9,894 nt of DNA from Oscillospiraceae bacterium (GCA_017438675.1 JAFRUW010000204.1:1-9894), one strand, 5' to 3'. Shown: positions 1 to 7,109, counted from the first letter of the stretch. Numbers and translations are program-made. The notes: generated from the sequence alone by a model not told the origin.

Positions 1-612
1 ACCGTTGAGATCCTCCAGAAGATGTTCAACGACAGACAGCACGACTTCGTCATCTCCGTCAGTGAGACAGATATAGCCGTAATAAAGGAGATCCCGCCCA
101 ACACCGAGCCCAAGGATCTTTACAAGATCGCCCTTACAATGGAGCAGGCCATTGCCAATGATCTGGACATCAAGACCGTTATCGGCATCGGTACCCCCGC
201 AATGCACCTGAGAGAGCTGGCCGACAGATATAAGGAAGCACAGGTCGCCATCGATGTGGGCAAGGTTTTTGAGACTGAGAAGTCCATCATCAATTATGAG
301 AATCTGGGTATCGGCAGACTCATTTATCAGCTTCCCACCACCCTCTGCGAGATGTTCCTTTCCGAGATATTCAAGAAGAGTCCCCTTGATTCTCTCGATA
401 AGGAAACCCTTGACATAATCACGAAGTTCTTTGAAAACAACCTCAATATTTCCGAAACATCGAGGAAGCTGTTCGTGCACCGCAATACCCTTGTCTACAG
501 ACTGGGCAAGATCAAGAAGCTCACCGGTCTGGATCTGAGAGAGTTCGATCAGGCAATAGTCTTCAAAGTGGCTCTCATGGTTAAAAAGTACCTCAACTCA
601 CAGCGCATGTGA
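1..612 (+). CDS. CdaR/PucR-type helix-turn-helix regulator, 3' part
   Basis: The reading frame is open from the first base of the window, so the gene begins upstream and only the last 203 residues are visible. Residues about 137-198 form the C-terminal helix-turn-helix found in CdaR/PucR regulators: a first helix (LDIITKFFENN), then NISETSRKLFVHRNTLVYRLGKI, where the HRNT(L)xYR signature of the recognition helix is clear. The part before it (about 40-120, with IGIGTPAMHLRELADRYKEA) resembles the GGDEF-like linker domain common in this family. Family members control catabolic or stress operons, but the ligand-sensing N-terminus is outside the window, so no effector or target can be named. A terminator-like hairpin follows, which separates it from ftsE. 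Family assignment is good; specific role unknown. Confidence 0.85.
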   Translation, partial: TVEILQKMFNDRQHDFVISVSETDIAVIKEIPPNTEPKDLYKIALTMEQAIANDLDIKTVIGIGTPAMHLRELADRYKEAQVAIDVGKVFETEKSIINYENLGIGRLIYQLPTTLCEMFLSEIFKKSPLDSLDKETLDIITKFFENNLNISETSRKLFVHRNTLVYRLGKIKKLTGLDLREFDQAIVFKVALMVKKYLNSQRM

Positions 613-618
613 CATCCG

Positions 619-661
619 GCTGCGGCGGCGCAAAAAAGCTGCCGCAGCTATGAAACTTTTT
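619..661 (+). terminator. Candidate intrinsic terminator after the regulator gene
   Basis: An 11-bp GC-rich stem pairs 619-629 with 638-648 (core GCTGCGGC / GCCGCAGC, one G-T wobble) around the loop GCAAAAAA. A run of five T lies at 657-661, eight bases after the stem. The stem is strong but the T-run is not immediately adjacent, so termination may be incomplete or the hairpin may have another role. Confidence 0.5.
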
Positions 662-770
662 GGCGGTTCACTGCGTCTAATAATACGGCGTCGTATCTGC
701 CGATGCCGTACGTTTGCCCCAGTTGCCGTGTGGGGCAGGACAATTTTGTGACGGCAGAATGGAGACAGCA
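662..770 (+). other. Leader region upstream of ftsE with small inverted repeats
   Basis: This stretch has two further short inverted repeats: TACGGC (684-689) with GCCGTA (705-710), and TGCCCC (715-720) with GGGGCA (732-737), the latter followed by an ATTTT stretch at 742-746. An AT-rich TAATAAT at 678-684 could be a -10 box, but no matching -35 was seen, so a promoter is not called. The hairpins could form a structured leader of the ftsEX transcript; this is weakly supported. Confidence 0.25.
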
Positions 771-1478
771 ATGGTTCAGATGACTGATGTTTTCAAGGTC
801 TATGAAAACGGTACAAAGGCCTTGAAGGGTATCGACTTTAAAATAAACGACGGGGAATTTGTGTTCCTCGTGGGGCCTTCCGGTTCCGGCAAGTCCACAA
901 TAATCAAGCTCATCACCGGTGAAATATTTCCCACCGAGGGCAGCGTTATTGTGAACGATTTCAATATGAACAAGATAAGGTTTTCCCAGCTTCCTTATCT
1001 GCGCCGTTCTCTGGGCGTCATTTTCCAGGATTTCAGACTTCTGGAAAACAAGAGCGTTTACGAGAACATCGCCTTTGCCATGCGGGTAATAGGCGCCAGC
1101 AATAAGGAGATCAGGCGCAGGGTGCCCTACGTTATCGATCTGGTGGGGCTTAACGACTGCACCAAAAGAAGACCGATGGAGCTTTCCGGCGGTGAGCAGC
1201 AGCGTGTTGCCATTGCCAGGGCGCTCATAAACAATCCGAAGCTCATCATCGCGGACGAGCCTACGGGCAATCTTGATCCTGCGAGAAGCCTTGAGATAAT
1301 GGTGCTTCTTCAGAAGATCAACACTTTGGGAACTACCGTAATGGTGGTCACCCATGAAAAAGAGCTTGTGAACCGCTTCTCCAAGAGGGTTATTACTCTG
1401 GACGGCGGCAGGATCATAAGTGACGGAATGGACGGATATTACAGTTATGGTAATGAGAAAGCTGAACTATTTCATTAA
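771..1478 (+). CDS. ftsE: Cell-division ABC transporter ATP-binding protein FtsE
   Basis: A 235-residue ABC ATPase, the normal size for FtsE. Seen in order: Walker A GPSGSGKST (35-43), Q-loop glutamine 86 in VIFQDF, signature LSGGEQQR (138-145), Walker B LIIADEP (158-164), D-loop GNLD (166-169) and H-loop histidine 195. FtsE hydrolyses ATP at the inner face of the membrane as a homodimer bound to FtsX; the pair does not transport a solute but controls a peptidoglycan hydrolase at the division site. The ATG at 771 is preferred because GGAGA (761-765) sits 5 bases before it and the product then begins MVQMTDVFKVY, typical for the family; in-frame ATGs at 714 and 759 would only add unconserved residues. 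The 3' end overlaps ftsX by 26 bp, implying translational coupling. Confidence 0.96.
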   Translation: MVQMTDVFKVYENGTKALKGIDFKINDGEFVFLVGPSGSGKSTIIKLITGEIFPTEGSVIVNDFNMNKIRFSQLPYLRRSLGVIFQDFRLLENKSVYENIAFAMRVIGASNKEIRRRVPYVIDLVGLNDCTKRRPMELSGGEQQRVAIARALINNPKLIIADEPTGNLDPARSLEIMVLLQKINTLGTTVMVVTHEKELVNRFSKRVITLDGGRIISDGMDGYYSYGNEKAELFH

Positions 1479-2334
1479 GGAGGGTGTCGGCAGTATTTTT
1501 ACTCACCGGTTCATGTCCTTTGCATCGGTGTTTATTATTGTTGCCTGCCTTTTGATCATGGGCAGCTTTTCCCTCCTTGCCCTTAATGTTGACAGGATAA
1601 TCGACACACTTGAGGATGAAAACCAGATCATGGTTTTCATTGACGAAAACTTTACAGAGACGGCGGCACGCAGCCTGGAAGGGACGATTTCGGCCATACC
1701 AAATGTCACTTCCGTTGAATTTGTTTCAAGGGAGATGGCGCTGGACAGCTTCAAGGATCTCTATGAGGATTCCAGCCTCCTTGAGGATCTGGACGCCGAC
1801 GTGCTGAGAGACAGGTACATAGTCTATCTGGATGACATTTCCCAGATGGCGGAGACCCAGTATGAGCTGGCGAAGGTTGACGGTGTTGTCAAGGTCAACG
1901 CTCATCTTGAGATTTCCGAGGGCTTCATAAAGGTGAGGAACATTGTAAGCGCGGTGAGCCTGCTTCTTGTGGCGGTGCTTCTTGTGATCTCGCTGTTCAT
2001 AATGTCCAACACCATTAAGCTCACCACCTTTGACCGCAGGGAAGAGATCGCCATTATGAAAATGGTGGGCGCCACCAGCTCGTTTATACGATGGCCCTTT
2101 GTTGTTCAGGGCCTGATCCTGGGCCTTTTGGGCGCACTTCTTGCGTTCCTCGCACAGTGGGGTCTGTATCAGCTTGTCTCCTCGAATATCGTGTCCGGAA
2201 CGGGGCTCAGCTTTATTTCGGTGATCCCCTTCGAAAAAGTGTCAATTTATATCCTCGCTTCATTCCTTGCTATCGGCCTGGGCGTGGGTATTTTCGGAAG
2301 TATTATGGCAATCAAGAATTATTTGAAGGTTTAA
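1453..2334 (+). CDS. ftsX: Cell-division permease-like protein FtsX
   Basis: A 293-residue membrane protein with the FtsX layout: short cytoplasmic N-terminus (MRKLNYFIKEGVGSIFTHR), TM1 about 21-45, an extracytoplasmic loop domain about 46-163, then TM2 about 166-187, TM3 about 215-240 and TM4 about 262-287. The cytoplasmic stretch after TM2 contains FDRREEIAIMKMVGA, the conserved region that contacts the ATPase. FtsX anchors FtsE and passes conformational change to an extracellular hydrolase through its large loop. The start at 1453 was chosen because it gives the usual Gram-positive N-terminus; an ATG at 1447 and one at 1420 are also in frame. The start lies inside ftsE, no strong ribosome binding site is seen, and translation probably depends on ribosomes finishing ftsE. 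The hydrolase gene 30 bp downstream is its likely partner. Confidence 0.95.
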   Translation: MRKLNYFIKEGVGSIFTHRFMSFASVFIIVACLLIMGSFSLLALNVDRIIDTLEDENQIMVFIDENFTETAARSLEGTISAIPNVTSVEFVSREMALDSFKDLYEDSSLLEDLDADVLRDRYIVYLDDISQMAETQYELAKVDGVVKVNAHLEISEGFIKVRNIVSAVSLLLVAVLLVISLFIMSNTIKLTTFDRREEIAIMKMVGATSSFIRWPFVVQGLILGLLGALLAFLAQWGLYQLVSSNIVSGTGLSFISVIPFEKVSIYILASFLAIGLGVGIFGSIMAIKNYLKV

Positions 2335-2364
2335 GTTTTAAGATTAAAGTAGGGAGATCTTGAT

Positions 2365-3630
2365 ATGAAGAAAAAAACGATACGGATCATAGCGATCATA
2401 TTGGCGCTTATCCTTGCGGGATCGGTTCTGGTGGGCGCTCTGACGTCCATTGCCCGGGCCGTGAGCCAGAGCGAGATCGATGATCTGAAGAGCCAGAAAA
2501 AGGATATAGAGCAGAAGAGCCAGGAGATAGAATCAAAGATCGATTCTCTTGAGTATCAGCAGATGAACACCATAGCCAAAAAGCAGGTGCTCGACGAGCA
2601 GATTTCCATTACTCAGGATCTTATTACAAACCTTGAGGAGCAGATCGAGATATATAACGGCCTTATTGCTGAGAAGGAGCGGGAGGTCATTGCCGCTCAG
2701 AAGCGTGAGGATGACCAGTACGCCATGTACAAGGACAGGGTCCGCGCCATGGAGGAAAACGGCACCATCTCTTATTTTGAGATCATTTTCGGCGCTAAAA
2801 GCTTTTCCGACCTGCTTTCCCGAATCGACCTGATCTCCGAGATCATGACCTACGACGAAGCTGTTTACGACGCTTATGTTGAGGCCAAGGAGGAGACAAT
2901 CGCAGCGAAGGAAGAGCTTGAGGAGGCAAACGAACTTCAGAAGTCGGCAAAGGCAGAGCAGGAGGAGCGCGAGGCGGAGCTTCAAGATCAGATTGATGAG
3001 GCCAACGACCTGATCCTCAGGCTGCAGAACAATATCGATGATTACCAGGAGGAGTTTGCTCAGCTTCAGGAAGAGGAAGAGAAGCTCCAGAAGGAGATCG
3101 ATTCCATGGTGGAGGAGATGAAGAGGCAGACTCTTATCCTCCAGCAGCAGCGCGAGCAGGAACAGCGTGAGCGTGAACAACAGCAGCAGGGCGGCGGCGT
3201 GTCCGGCGACGGCAAGGCATACGGCAACTTTATATGGCCCTCCGCGTCCAGCAATCACGTGACATCTCTGTACGGCACAAGACTTCACCCCATATATCAC
3301 ACCTACAGGACTCACAACGGCGTTGATATCGGCGCGTCCTACGGCACAAATGTCCTTGCGGCCGACGGAGGAAGAGTCACTACGGCGTCATACAATTCCT
3401 CATACGGAAACTACATAATCATCAACCACGGCAACGGAACCTCCACCCTGTACGCGCACATGAGCAAGCTTCTCGTGTCCTCCGGAACACAGGTGAGCCA
3501 GGGGCAGGTCATCGGCCTTGTGGGCTCCACCGGCGTTTCCACCGGTCCCCATCTCCATTTTGAGGTCTATGTAAACGGCAGCAGGACAAATCCCCTTAAT
3601 TATTTCTCCAGCTCCCAATACTATATGTAA
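2365..3630 (+). CDS. Secreted coiled-coil M23 endopeptidase, likely FtsEX-activated
   Basis: A 421-residue exported protein. Residues 1-32 are a signal peptide (KKK, hydrophobic core, cleavage after AxA at 30-32). Residues about 36-260 are mostly coiled coil, with a PcsB/CwlO-like central block at 120-160 (YKDRVRAMEENG, FGAKSFSDLLSRID). A Q/E/R-rich linker (260-275) and a glycine stretch lead to a LytM/M23 domain (about 286-414). The M23 zinc and catalytic set is complete: H317 and D321 (HNGVD), H365 (YAHMS), and H396 and H398 (HLH), so it is probably an active glycyl or cross-bridge endopeptidase cutting peptidoglycan stem peptides, unlike the degenerate LytM domain of E. coli EnvC. AGGGAG at 2351-2356 lies 8 bases before the ATG. 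Position 30 bp after ftsX points to control by FtsEX through the coiled coil; the exact substrate is inference. Confidence 0.92.
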   Translation: MKKKTIRIIAIILALILAGSVLVGALTSIARAVSQSEIDDLKSQKKDIEQKSQEIESKIDSLEYQQMNTIAKKQVLDEQISITQDLITNLEEQIEIYNGLIAEKEREVIAAQKREDDQYAMYKDRVRAMEENGTISYFEIIFGAKSFSDLLSRIDLISEIMTYDEAVYDAYVEAKEETIAAKEELEEANELQKSAKAEQEEREAELQDQIDEANDLILRLQNNIDDYQEEFAQLQEEEEKLQKEIDSMVEEMKRQTLILQQQREQEQREREQQQQGGGVSGDGKAYGNFIWPSASSNHVTSLYGTRLHPIYHTYRTHNGVDIGASYGTNVLAADGGRVTTASYNSSYGNYIIINHGNGTSTLYAHMSKLLVSSGTQVSQGQVIGLVGSTGVSTGPHLHFEVYVNGSRTNPLNYFSSSQYYM

Positions 3631-3652
3631 TGCCCGGTTTAACCGCATAAAC

Positions 3653-3692
3653 ATTACCGTCCTTCATAGAATCTATGGAGGACGGTGATTTT
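3653..3692 (+). promoter_or_regulatory. Hairpin that encloses the ribosome binding site of the next gene; possible terminator
   Basis: A 14-bp stem pairs 3656-3669 (ACCGTCCTTCATAG) with 3673-3686 (CTATGGAGGACGGT) with a single T-G wobble; three more pairs extend it to 3653/3689. TTTT follows at 3689-3692. It can act as an intrinsic terminator after the M23 gene, but the GGAGG (3677-3681) serving the next ORF is inside the right arm, so it can also block translation of that ORF. Confidence 0.6.
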
Positions 3693-4472
3693 ATGATACT
3701 GCTTGCCGAGCCCGGTGAAAGGAAAAAACCGAAAACAGCGGCAGAGCTCTGGCGCTTTATTAAGCACGGAGGGGACATTTCGGTATCCCGTGAGACTGTC
3801 CTCGGGATGAGGGCTTTGAGGATGACCGTGCCGACAGGCGGCCGGAGACCGGAGCGGCTGAGAAGGAGAGTAATATCTCTCGCCTGCAGGTTCGGGGTAA
3901 GCGCCGTGTTTCTGAGAGATGATTTTCCCTGCCCGGAGTGGTTCGCAGCATTCAGGAGGCCGGACGGTAAGGAGTTCAGGCGGCGCATGATGGGAAAGAC
4001 AGCGATGTTTGCCGCGGAGTGTCACGATTCCGTTTTTGTGTATCTGAGGGTTTTGGACAAATGCGCCGAAAGGGCTCTTTGCGATCTTTTCACGGGATTC
4101 AGACACGTTATGCTGTCCTCGGCGAACGAAAGGGCGCTCTCGGCGGCGGAAACGGCAGCAGACATGGAAGGCATGTCGATCATCATCGCCCCCTCCGAAT
4201 CACGGATACTGAAGGCGGACGCGGCGGTTATACTGGATAAACCGGAAAGAGCCATAAGGCTGGGTGACGGCTGCATCGCGGTGACAGGGAAACACGGTGA
4301 TTCCGTGATTTGTTCCCGCAGGGTCGCCGGAGTGGAATACGGCAGGGTTACGGGCCAAGCTATGGGAATTCCCGGCGGTTTTTCTGCGGAATCTCTGATT
4401 CATGAGTCGGTTTTAACGGGAATGATGTCATTTGATGATTTTTGCGTAAAAAGGACGGAAATATTTTCTTGA
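3693..4472 (+). CDS. Conserved-looking protein of unknown function
   Basis: A 259-residue protein that I do not recognise. It has no signal peptide or membrane segment and should be cytoplasmic. The N-terminal third is rich in arginine (RRPERLRRR at 51-59). From about 136 the pattern strand (HVMLSS), helix (NERALSAAETAADMEGM), strand (SIIIAPS), then ADAAVILD looks like a Rossmann-type alpha/beta unit, but lacks a clear GxGxxG nucleotide loop. The 3' third carries a glycine-rich stretch (GRVTGQAMGIPGGF). ATG 3693 is preferred because GGAGG (3677-3681) precedes it by 11 bases; the alternative ATG at 3675 overlaps that GGAGG and lies in the hairpin. The stop codon overlaps the -35 box of the greA promoter. 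Sitting between a divisome hydrolase and greA gives no firm functional clue. Function unknown. Confidence 0.7.
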   Translation: MILLAEPGERKKPKTAAELWRFIKHGGDISVSRETVLGMRALRMTVPTGGRRPERLRRRVISLACRFGVSAVFLRDDFPCPEWFAAFRRPDGKEFRRRMMGKTAMFAAECHDSVFVYLRVLDKCAERALCDLFTGFRHVMLSSANERALSAAETAADMEGMSIIIAPSESRILKADAAVILDKPERAIRLGDGCIAVTGKHGDSVICSRRVAGVEYGRVTGQAMGIPGGFSAESLIHESVLTGMMSFDDFCVKRTEIFS

Positions 4473-4497
4473 CACAAGGGATAATAGTTTATATAAT
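4469..4497 (+). promoter_or_regulatory. Consensus sigma-A promoter for greA-lysS
   Basis: TTGACA at 4469-4474 and TATAAT at 4492-4497 match both consensus hexamers exactly and are 17 bp apart. Transcription should start near 4504, giving a leader of about 40 nt before greA. The -35 box overlaps the TGA stop (4470-4472) of the upstream gene. Confidence 0.9.
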
Positions 4498-4543
4498 AAT
4501 CATTCGGTAAACATTGCGATTAATTGCTGAAAGGATGGTGGCA

Positions 4544-5020
4544 ATGGGTAAGGAAACAAGGTACAGAATGAGTGCCGAGCGCCTTGAGCAGCTGAAAGAG
4601 GAGCTTCTTTATTTACAGACCGTAAGGGAGAAAGAGGTTGCCGAGCAGATCAAGGAGGCGCGTTCATTCGGTGATCTGTCTGAGAACAGTGAATACGATG
4701 AGGCCAAGACAGAGCAGGGCAAGCTCTATTCCAAAATCGCTGAGTACAAGGATCTCATCGAGCATGCCGAGATAATCGAAAACAGCAACGAGACCGACAA
4801 GGTCGGCATCGGCAGCAAGGTGACAGTACGCGATATTGAGTTCGACGAGACGGAAGTATATCAGATCGTAGGCTCTCAGGAAGCGAACCCCATGGAGGGG
4901 CGCATTTCCGACGACTCTCCCTTCGGAAGAGGACTGTTCGGTCACAAGGTCGGCGAGATCGTTGACGTTCACGCTCCCGAGGGAGTACTGCAGTTCGAGA
5001 TAATCAAAATAGAAAAGTAG
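4544..5020 (+). CDS. greA: Transcription elongation factor GreA
   Basis: A 158-residue protein, the standard GreA length. The N-terminal antiparallel coiled coil (about 8-80) carries the highly conserved GDLSENSEYDEAK (43-55); D44 and E47 are the acidic tip residues that enter the RNA polymerase secondary channel and help Mg2+ drive cleavage of backtracked RNA. The C-terminal FKBP-like domain (about 85-158) contains the typical SDDSPFGRGLFGHKVGE (122-138). The ATG at 4544 was chosen over in-frame starts at 4514 (TTG) and 4535 because AAGGA (4531-4535) is 8 bases upstream and the product begins like other GreA proteins (MGKETRYRMS). It is the first gene after the consensus promoter and is followed by lysS after 10 bp, so the two are co-transcribed. 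Confidence 0.96.
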   Translation: MGKETRYRMSAERLEQLKEELLYLQTVREKEVAEQIKEARSFGDLSENSEYDEAKTEQGKLYSKIAEYKDLIEHAEIIENSNETDKVGIGSKVTVRDIEFDETEVYQIVGSQEANPMEGRISDDSPFGRGLFGHKVGEIVDVHAPEGVLQFEIIKIEK

Positions 5021-5030
5021 AGGAATACAG

Positions 5031-6521
5031 ATGGCAGAGGAATTTGAAAGAGCAGAAGAGCTGTCCGAGATCCTGCAGATCAGAAGGGACAAGCTGAAGA
5101 AGCTTCAGGAAGAGGGGAGAGACCCCTTTACCATTACAAGGTTTGACCGTACCGCGTGGTCAAAGGAAGTGAAGGACAATTTCGAGGCGATGGAGAACCG
5201 GACGGTTTCCATGGCAGGCCGCATCATGTCCAAAAGGGGCATGGGCAAGGCCATTTTTGCGGATATCACCGACGATAAGGGCAAGATCCAGATCTACGTC
5301 AGACTTAACGATGTGGGCGAGGATGCCTTTGCCGATTTCAAGAAGTTTGATATCGGCGATATTATCGGCGTCACCGGCTTCGTTTTCAAAACAAGAATGG
5401 GTGAAGTCAGCGTCCACTGTACAGAGCTGAAGCTTCTCTCCAAGTCGCTCCGACCCCTGCCGGAGAAGTTCCATGGGCTTACAAATACCGAGCTCAAGTA
5501 CCGTCAGAGATACGTGGATCTCATCATGAACCCCGAGACCCGCCGTACATTTGAGATCAGGAGCAGGTTTATTTCCCATCTCCGCAAGTATCTGGACGAC
5601 AGGGGATACATGGAGGTGGAGACACCGGTGCTGAACACCATTTCCGCAGGCGCCTCCGCGAGACCCTTCATCACCCATCACAATACTCTTGATATCGACC
5701 TGTACATGCGTATCGCCACCGAGCTGCCACTGAAGAGGCTTATCGTAGGCGGCATTGAGCGCGTATACGAGATCGGCAGGATCTTCCGCAACGAGGGTAT
5801 GGACACAAAGCACAACCCGGAGTTCACCTCCGTTGAGCTTTACGAGGCTTACACCGATTTCCACGGCATGATGGACATTGCCGAAGGCATCCTGTCCACC
5901 GCGGCAATGGAGATCCTGGGCACATATAAGGTTGAGTGGCTTGGCAATGAGATCGATCTCACACCCGGCTGGAAGCGCATGACAATGATCGAGGCCGTCA
6001 GGGAATACGTGGGCATCGACTTTGACGCTGTTTCCGACGACGAGGAGGCAGTTAAGGCGGCTGAGGCCAAGGGAGTTGAGCTTGCCGACACCGCTGACAG
6101 AACATGGGGCAACGCACTGTACGCCTGCTTTGACCAGAGGGTCGAGGAGCATCTGATCCAGCCCACATTTATCACCATGTACCCCGTTGAGGTGTCCCCC
6201 CTTACAAAGCGCAGCCCTGTTGATCCCAGACTCACCGAGCGTTTTGAGTTCTTCATCTGCTCCAACGAGATGGGCAACGCATACTCCGAGCTGAACGATC
6301 CCATTGACCAGCGCCAGCGCTTCGAGAAGCAGCTTGAGCTCCGCGACAGAGGCGACGACGAGGCCGAGATGCTGGACGAGGACTTCCTTAATGCACTGGA
6401 GTATGGCATGCCTCCCACAGGCGGCATGGGCATCGGCATCGACCGCTGCGTAATGCTCCTGTCCGGCACGTCAACCATAAGGGACGTTATCCTGTTCCCG
6501 ACAATGAAGCCGCTGGACTAA
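5031..6521 (+). CDS. lysS: Lysine--tRNA ligase, class II
   Basis: A 496-residue class II lysyl-tRNA synthetase that charges tRNA-Lys in the cytoplasm using ATP. An N-terminal OB-fold anticodon-binding domain (about 57-137, VSMAGRIMSKRGMGKAIF) is followed by the catalytic domain: motif 1 around 180-200 with RGYMEVETP, motif 2 RNEGMDTKHNPEFT (253-266), and motif 3 GMGIGIDRC (465-473). Full length and with all motifs intact; the final FPTMKP matches the usual C-terminus. AGAGGA (5019-5024) overlaps the greA stop and is 6 bases before the ATG, so translation is probably coupled. A gene pair greA-lysS is common in Firmicutes. A terminator-like repeat follows 10 bp after the stop. Confidence 0.97.
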   Translation: MAEEFERAEELSEILQIRRDKLKKLQEEGRDPFTITRFDRTAWSKEVKDNFEAMENRTVSMAGRIMSKRGMGKAIFADITDDKGKIQIYVRLNDVGEDAFADFKKFDIGDIIGVTGFVFKTRMGEVSVHCTELKLLSKSLRPLPEKFHGLTNTELKYRQRYVDLIMNPETRRTFEIRSRFISHLRKYLDDRGYMEVETPVLNTISAGASARPFITHHNTLDIDLYMRIATELPLKRLIVGGIERVYEIGRIFRNEGMDTKHNPEFTSVELYEAYTDFHGMMDIAEGILSTAAMEILGTYKVEWLGNEIDLTPGWKRMTMIEAVREYVGIDFDAVSDDEEAVKAAEAKGVELADTADRTWGNALYACFDQRVEEHLIQPTFITMYPVEVSPLTKRSPVDPRLTERFEFFICSNEMGNAYSELNDPIDQRQRFEKQLELRDRGDDEAEMLDEDFLNALEYGMPPTGGMGIGIDRCVMLLSGTSTIRDVILFPTMKPLD

Positions 6522-6531
6522 TCGAGGGCCG

Positions 6532-6558
6532 AAAAACCCTTGATTTTAGCGGGTTTTT
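6532..6558 (+). terminator. Terminator-like inverted repeat after lysS
   Basis: AAAAACCC (6532-6539) pairs exactly with GGGTTTTT (6551-6558) around an 11-base loop, and the right arm itself supplies the T-run. The stem has only three G-C pairs, so it is modest, but the position 10 bp after the lysS stop fits an end-of-operon signal. Confidence 0.55.
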
Positions 6559-6577
6559 GCGAGGTGGTGGCTCACGA

Positions 6578-6606
6578 AAACTTACACCTTACACCAAACT
6601 TACACC
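6578..6606. repeat. Three short direct repeats CTTACACC
   Basis: CTTACACC occurs at 6581-6588, 6588-6595 and 6599-6606; the first and third copies extend to an exact 11-base repeat AAACTTACACC (6578-6588 and 6596-6606). Such clustered short repeats can be protein-binding sites, for example arm sites of a tyrosine recombinase or regulator sites, but no integrase is present here. Confidence 0.6.
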
Positions 6607-6678
6607 ATTTTGTGCAGTGGTTTATACAAGCAAAAACATAATCCGCTAAGAATGCTCCGATTTAAACATTTTAAACAC

Positions 6679-6725
6679 AAAAAGCGCATTTATTTGTCCT
6701 GAGAGGACTGATAGATGCGCTTTTT
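6679..6725. terminator. Long near-perfect hairpin, probable bidirectional terminator
   Basis: AAAAAGCGCAT (6679-6689) pairs exactly with ATGCGCTTTTT (6715-6725); inside, 6690-6694 pairs with 6710-6714 (two T-G wobbles), one T-T mismatch follows, and GTCCT (6696-6700) pairs with AGGAC (6704-6708) around loop GAG. That is a 22-pair stem in 47 nt with A5 on one side and T5 on the other, so it can end transcripts on either strand. It could also be a remnant of a small palindromic repeat element. Confidence 0.7.
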
Positions 6726-6914
6726 CTGTTTATTGAAGCTGTTGAAAACGGATGACAGACGCAGGAGCAACCGGGGGGGATTTGTGCCGGCCTGTGATGA
6801 ACACAAGGCGGGCGTTCCAACGGTGAGACAGACGGAGATAAAGCTGCCTGTATCCGCAACCTGCGAATAATATTGAAGTTAGAGAAACAACAACAGTGAA
6901 GTATTATTAATTTG

Positions 6915-6928
6915 TTTCTTTAAAGAAA
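6915..6928. promoter_or_regulatory. 14-bp perfect palindrome upstream of the cassette promoter
   Basis: TTTCTTTAAAGAAA is a perfect palindrome ending 17 bp before the -35 box at 6946. The position suits an activator or operator site. The sequence is AT-rich, so chance occurrence is quite possible. Confidence 0.3.
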
Positions 6929-6945
6929 AAAACTATTAAAAATAT

Positions 6946-6974
6946 TTGACTTTTTGGAATGAAAGTGATAATAT
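6946..6974 (+). promoter_or_regulatory. Probable promoter of the CPBP-YcaO operon
   Basis: TTGACT (6946-6951) and TAATAT (6969-6974) are separated by 17 bp, and TG at 6966-6967 one base before the -10 makes an extended -10. Transcription should begin near 6982, leaving about 250 nt of leader before the likely TTG start of the CPBP gene. Confidence 0.72.
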
Positions 6975-7109
6975 AACAATAACAACACCTCACCATTGTG
7001 CAATCCGCTTCATCAAATCCTCAATGCTAAAAGCCACTGTTCCTGAGAGTCTGATTTGTAAATCAACCGAAAAAGGAAATGACAGCAGTATAAGACAAGT
7101 GTTCAGATC

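Noticed and set aside
648..1355. Minus-strand open frame of 235 codons
   Set aside because: It lies opposite ftsE, whose ABC motifs are complete; no plausible domain in the minus-strand product.
2533..3315. Minus-strand leucine-rich open frame of 260 codons
   Set aside because: It mirrors the glutamate/glutamine-rich coiled coil of the M23 gene; CTC/CTT leucines are the complement of GAG/AAG codons.
5160..6152. Minus-strand open frame of 330 codons
   Set aside because: It lies wholly inside lysS, which has all class II synthetase motifs; it reflects codon bias on the opposite strand and has no family resemblance.
6671..6859. 62-codon minus-strand ORF with several Cys, ending FCV
   Set aside because: It runs through the long hairpin, has no clear ribosome binding site and shows no precursor-like leader/core layout.
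6715..6870. 51-codon + strand ORF starting MRFFCLLKLLKTDD and ending SATCE
   Set aside because: AGAGGA is 7 bases upstream, but both the site and the start lie in the 6679-6725 hairpin, which is better explained as a terminator; the product resembles nothing known. It would need conservation in relatives to be revived as a precursor peptide.
6740..6870. Possible tRNA or structured RNA gene after lysS
   Set aside because: No cloverleaf, no GTTCRANNC-type T-arm and no CCA-like acceptor stem could be found.
6998..7030. Ten-codon GTG frame (MQSASSNPQC) in the leader
   Set aside because: Too short and without a ribosome binding site; chance occurrence is likely.
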